Source of the DNA: Chitinophagaceae bacterium
GTDB lineage: Bacteria > Bacteroidota > Bacteroidia > Chitinophagales > Chitinophagaceae
Direction of reading: 5' to 3'
NCBI GenBank assembly: GCA_003132765.1
Contig: PKYU01000446.1
Span: 1 to 8,016 of the forward strand
Length of the DNA stretch: 8,016 nt
Numbering within the stretch: the first letter of the stretch is position 1; each line of letters opens with the position of its first letter. Under the pieces are notes generated by a model. That model saw nothing but the letters and a program-made list of their open reading frames with translations, searched no databases and was not told where the DNA came from. This document shows positions 6,777 through 8,016 of the stretch, piece by piece. A program made the position numbers and the translations under genes.

Positions 6777-6805
6777 ATCCTATCATATTCTTGTTTTTTT
6801 GTCAA
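6777..6805 (-). promoter_or_regulatory. Sigma70-like promoter for the predicted small RNA
   Basis: On the minus strand TTGACA (6805-6800) is a perfect -35 hexamer, followed after 17 bases by TAGGAT (6782-6777), which matches four of six bases of TATAAT. Spacing is optimal for an Escherichia-type sigma70 site. The main sigma factor of Bacteroidota usually prefers TTTG/TAnnTTTG, which I do not see here, so use in this host is uncertain. Confidence 0.4.
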
Positions 6806-6894
6806 GTGTTTTGATGGTTGGGGTTCACTCGATTACCGGACATCGCAAATGATGATTCCGGCATTTCTATTTGTACCAATCCCAAAACATTCAT

Positions 6895-7134
6895 ATGAAA
6901 GAGATAATAACCGAACTCCAAAAGGCCCTCCAGGAAGGATATACAGAATATTTTTCTTTCATAGATGGCTATATTAAAAGCGATAAAACCCCTGAAAAAA
7001 CATACTCTATAATTTGTTGTAAGGAAAGAAAACCTTGCCCATGCCTAATTACAAAGACAATAGTTTATAGAATTCAAACTATTGATGGGACCAAAGGAGT
7101 AGCTGTTATCGACTTCAATAATGATGATGATTAA
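6895..7134 (+). CDS. Uncharacterised 79-residue Cys-containing protein
   Basis: Starts at ATG 6895 (MKEIITELQKALQEGYTEYF); an in-frame TTG at 6871 would add eight residues but is less likely. The first 20 residues look helical. The middle carries a Cys cluster, IICCKERKPCPCLITK (Cys-Cys, then Cys-Pro-Cys), which could bind a metal. The end is beta-like with an acidic tail (GVAVIDFNNDDD). There is no membrane segment and no family I recognise. The NYN-domain gene follows after 42 bases in the same direction, so they may share a transcript. An imperfect inverted repeat upstream, CCGGA (6836-6840) with TCCGG (6857-6861), might be a leader hairpin. Confidence 0.65.
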   Translation: MKEIITELQKALQEGYTEYFSFIDGYIKSDKTPEKTYSIICCKERKPCPCLITKTIVYRIQTIDGTKGVAVIDFNNDDD

Positions 7135-7176
7135 TTGCATTCATTTTTTAAAACATAAAACATTAAAATTTTTATC

Positions 7177-7725
7177 ATGAATATTCCAAGAGCGCTTTTC
7201 TTTATCGATTATGCCAACATTAACCGGACAGCCAATGACAATAACATGCAATTGGATTACGGGCATCTCAGAAATTATATTGGGTTGAATAAAGAGTTAT
7301 TAGATTCATATTGCTATGTCCCCATTGATCCCCGGTGCGAACACAAGTTCGACATGGATATGGAGGAACTTCAGAAAGCAGGCTATTTTCTTATATCGAA
7401 AATAGGAACCTTCACCAAAGGGTCTTATAAATGCAATATGGATGTTGAGATGGCAATAGACATAATCAAAATGGCTCATGTGGTTAAGCCTAATATCATA
7501 ATCCTTGCATCAGGGGATGGTGACTTTGTTCCGGTTATTTGTGAAATAAGAAAAATGGGGATTAGAGCTGAAGTAGCAGGATTTAATTCGACTATGAGCA
7601 GGCAATTGCCTCTTAAGGCTTCAAGCATCATTGATTTAGACCGGTATTATAAGGAACATTATGCTATAAACGGCCATCAGAGGAAAATGGTTATTAATGA
7701 ACCAAAAGCTGTCAAGGCTGCATAA
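7177..7725 (+). CDS. NYN-domain (PIN-like, LabA/DUF88 type) putative ribonuclease
   Basis: 182 residues, with the NYN fold covering most of the chain. The signature acidic residues are in place: Asp11 in ALFFIDYANI; Asp89 and Asp95 in CNMDVEMAIDIIKMA; Asp114 and Asp116 in LASGDGDFVPVI. A Gly/Lys-rich loop (GTFTKGSYKC) precedes the second motif, as in the family. These residues form the metal-binding site of PIN/NYN nucleases, which cut RNA, so a single-strand ribonuclease is likely. The substrate is unknown. Length fits a stand-alone NYN protein; the last 30 residues are basic and probably disordered. The start ATG sits in TTTATCATG, the same leader style as the next gene (AATCATG). It lies in an accessory-gene run between the 79-residue gene and a truncated unknown gene. 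Confidence 0.9.
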   Translation: MNIPRALFFIDYANINRTANDNNMQLDYGHLRNYIGLNKELLDSYCYVPIDPRCEHKFDMDMEELQKAGYFLISKIGTFTKGSYKCNMDVEMAIDIIKMAHVVKPNIIILASGDGDFVPVICEIRKMGIRAEVAGFNSTMSRQLPLKASSIIDLDRYYKEHYAINGHQRKMVINEPKAVKAA

Positions 7726-7794
7726 GTATTTCTATAAAGCAATTTAAAATTCAACATCAAATATTTTAATTCATAATTAAATAAAACTATAATC

Positions 7795-8016
7795 ATGCAA
7801 CACTTAATAACAATTCAATCTTATACAGATGCAGAATTTGAAGCCTATTTTGAAAAGCTCGAAAAGGAGCAATTATTTGCAATGGGTATCCAGGCACGGC
7901 AAGATGGTTTAATAAATAAACCTTCTTCCTTCCGGCATTATAAAACACAAATTATCATGCCTGTAAAATCAGCAATTCAAAAAGGAATAGATTATAACTA
8001 TAGTCGAAACCAACCT
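7795..8016 (+). CDS. Uncharacterised protein, N-terminal 74 residues (cut by right edge)
   Basis: Starts at ATG 7795 in the context AATCATG and stays open to the window end. The visible part is soluble: MQHLITIQSYTDAEFEAYF, then a charged helix (EKLEKEQLFAMGIQARQDG), then a basic segment (KPSSFRHYKTQIIMPVKSAI). There is no signal peptide or membrane helix. The residue mix and the A/T-rich leader support a real gene. It lies 69 bases after the NYN gene in the same direction and may be in the same transcript. I do not recognise the family. Confidence 0.65.
   Translation, partial: MQHLITIQSYTDAEFEAYFEKLEKEQLFAMGIQARQDGLINKPSSFRHYKTQIIMPVKSAIQKGIDYNYSRNQP

Noticed and set aside
6717..6977. Plus-strand frame of 86 codons
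   Set aside because: It starts inside the terminator hairpin, runs through the predicted promoter and overlaps the better-supported 79-residue gene in another frame.

Overview
The window is AT-rich and most likely comes from a member of the Bacteroidota, in the Chitinophagaceae/Sphingobacteriales range. Four things point there. A TPR-containing membrane sensor kinase overlaps the gene for a LytTR response regulator. Gene starts sit in A/T-rich leaders with no visible Shine-Dalgarno sequence (for example ATCATG before two genes). Stops are mostly TAA. A patchy, GC-elevated block that looks non-coding interrupts the AT-rich background. No rRNA, tRNA, CRISPR array or intact transposase was found, so the genus cannot be fixed from the sequence.

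Left part (1-2230), mostly minus strand. The start of a small exported protein runs off the left edge. Just upstream of it lies a decayed fragment of a PHP-type phosphoesterase with an in-frame stop. After about 450 bases with no gene, a two-gene minus-strand operon ends in a perfect 28-base palindromic terminator. It encodes a two-helix membrane protein with a GAF-like cytosolic domain, then, 10 bases downstream, an 81-residue protein I do not recognise.

Middle (2230-3137). A block of about 700 bases reaches roughly 60% GC at its richest, while some flanking coding lines fall below 30%. It has many short overlapping frames but no convincing gene, and looks like relic or repeat DNA.

Signalling pair (3138-6486). 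A predicted exported or membrane-anchored TPR sensor histidine kinase (873 residues) overlaps a LytTR-family response regulator (247 residues) by 17 bases. The kinase should sense something through its periplasmic TPR domain and signal through its cytosolic GHKL domain to the regulator. Several kinase and receiver motifs differ from consensus.

Right part (6487-8016). An intergenic stretch holds what may be the most interesting small-scale structure: a 26-residue hydrophobic peptide frame on the plus strand, with an inverted repeat ending one base before its ATG. Facing it on the minus strand is a predicted small RNA of about 70 nt with its own sigma70-like promoter, two hairpins and a strong intrinsic terminator. 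It ends about 3 bases beyond the peptide's stop codon. The layout resembles a type I toxin-antitoxin or regulatory RNA unit, but this is inference. Three plus-strand accessory genes follow: a 79-residue Cys-rich protein, a NYN-domain (PIN-like) putative ribonuclease, and the first 74 residues of an unrecognised protein cut by the window edge.
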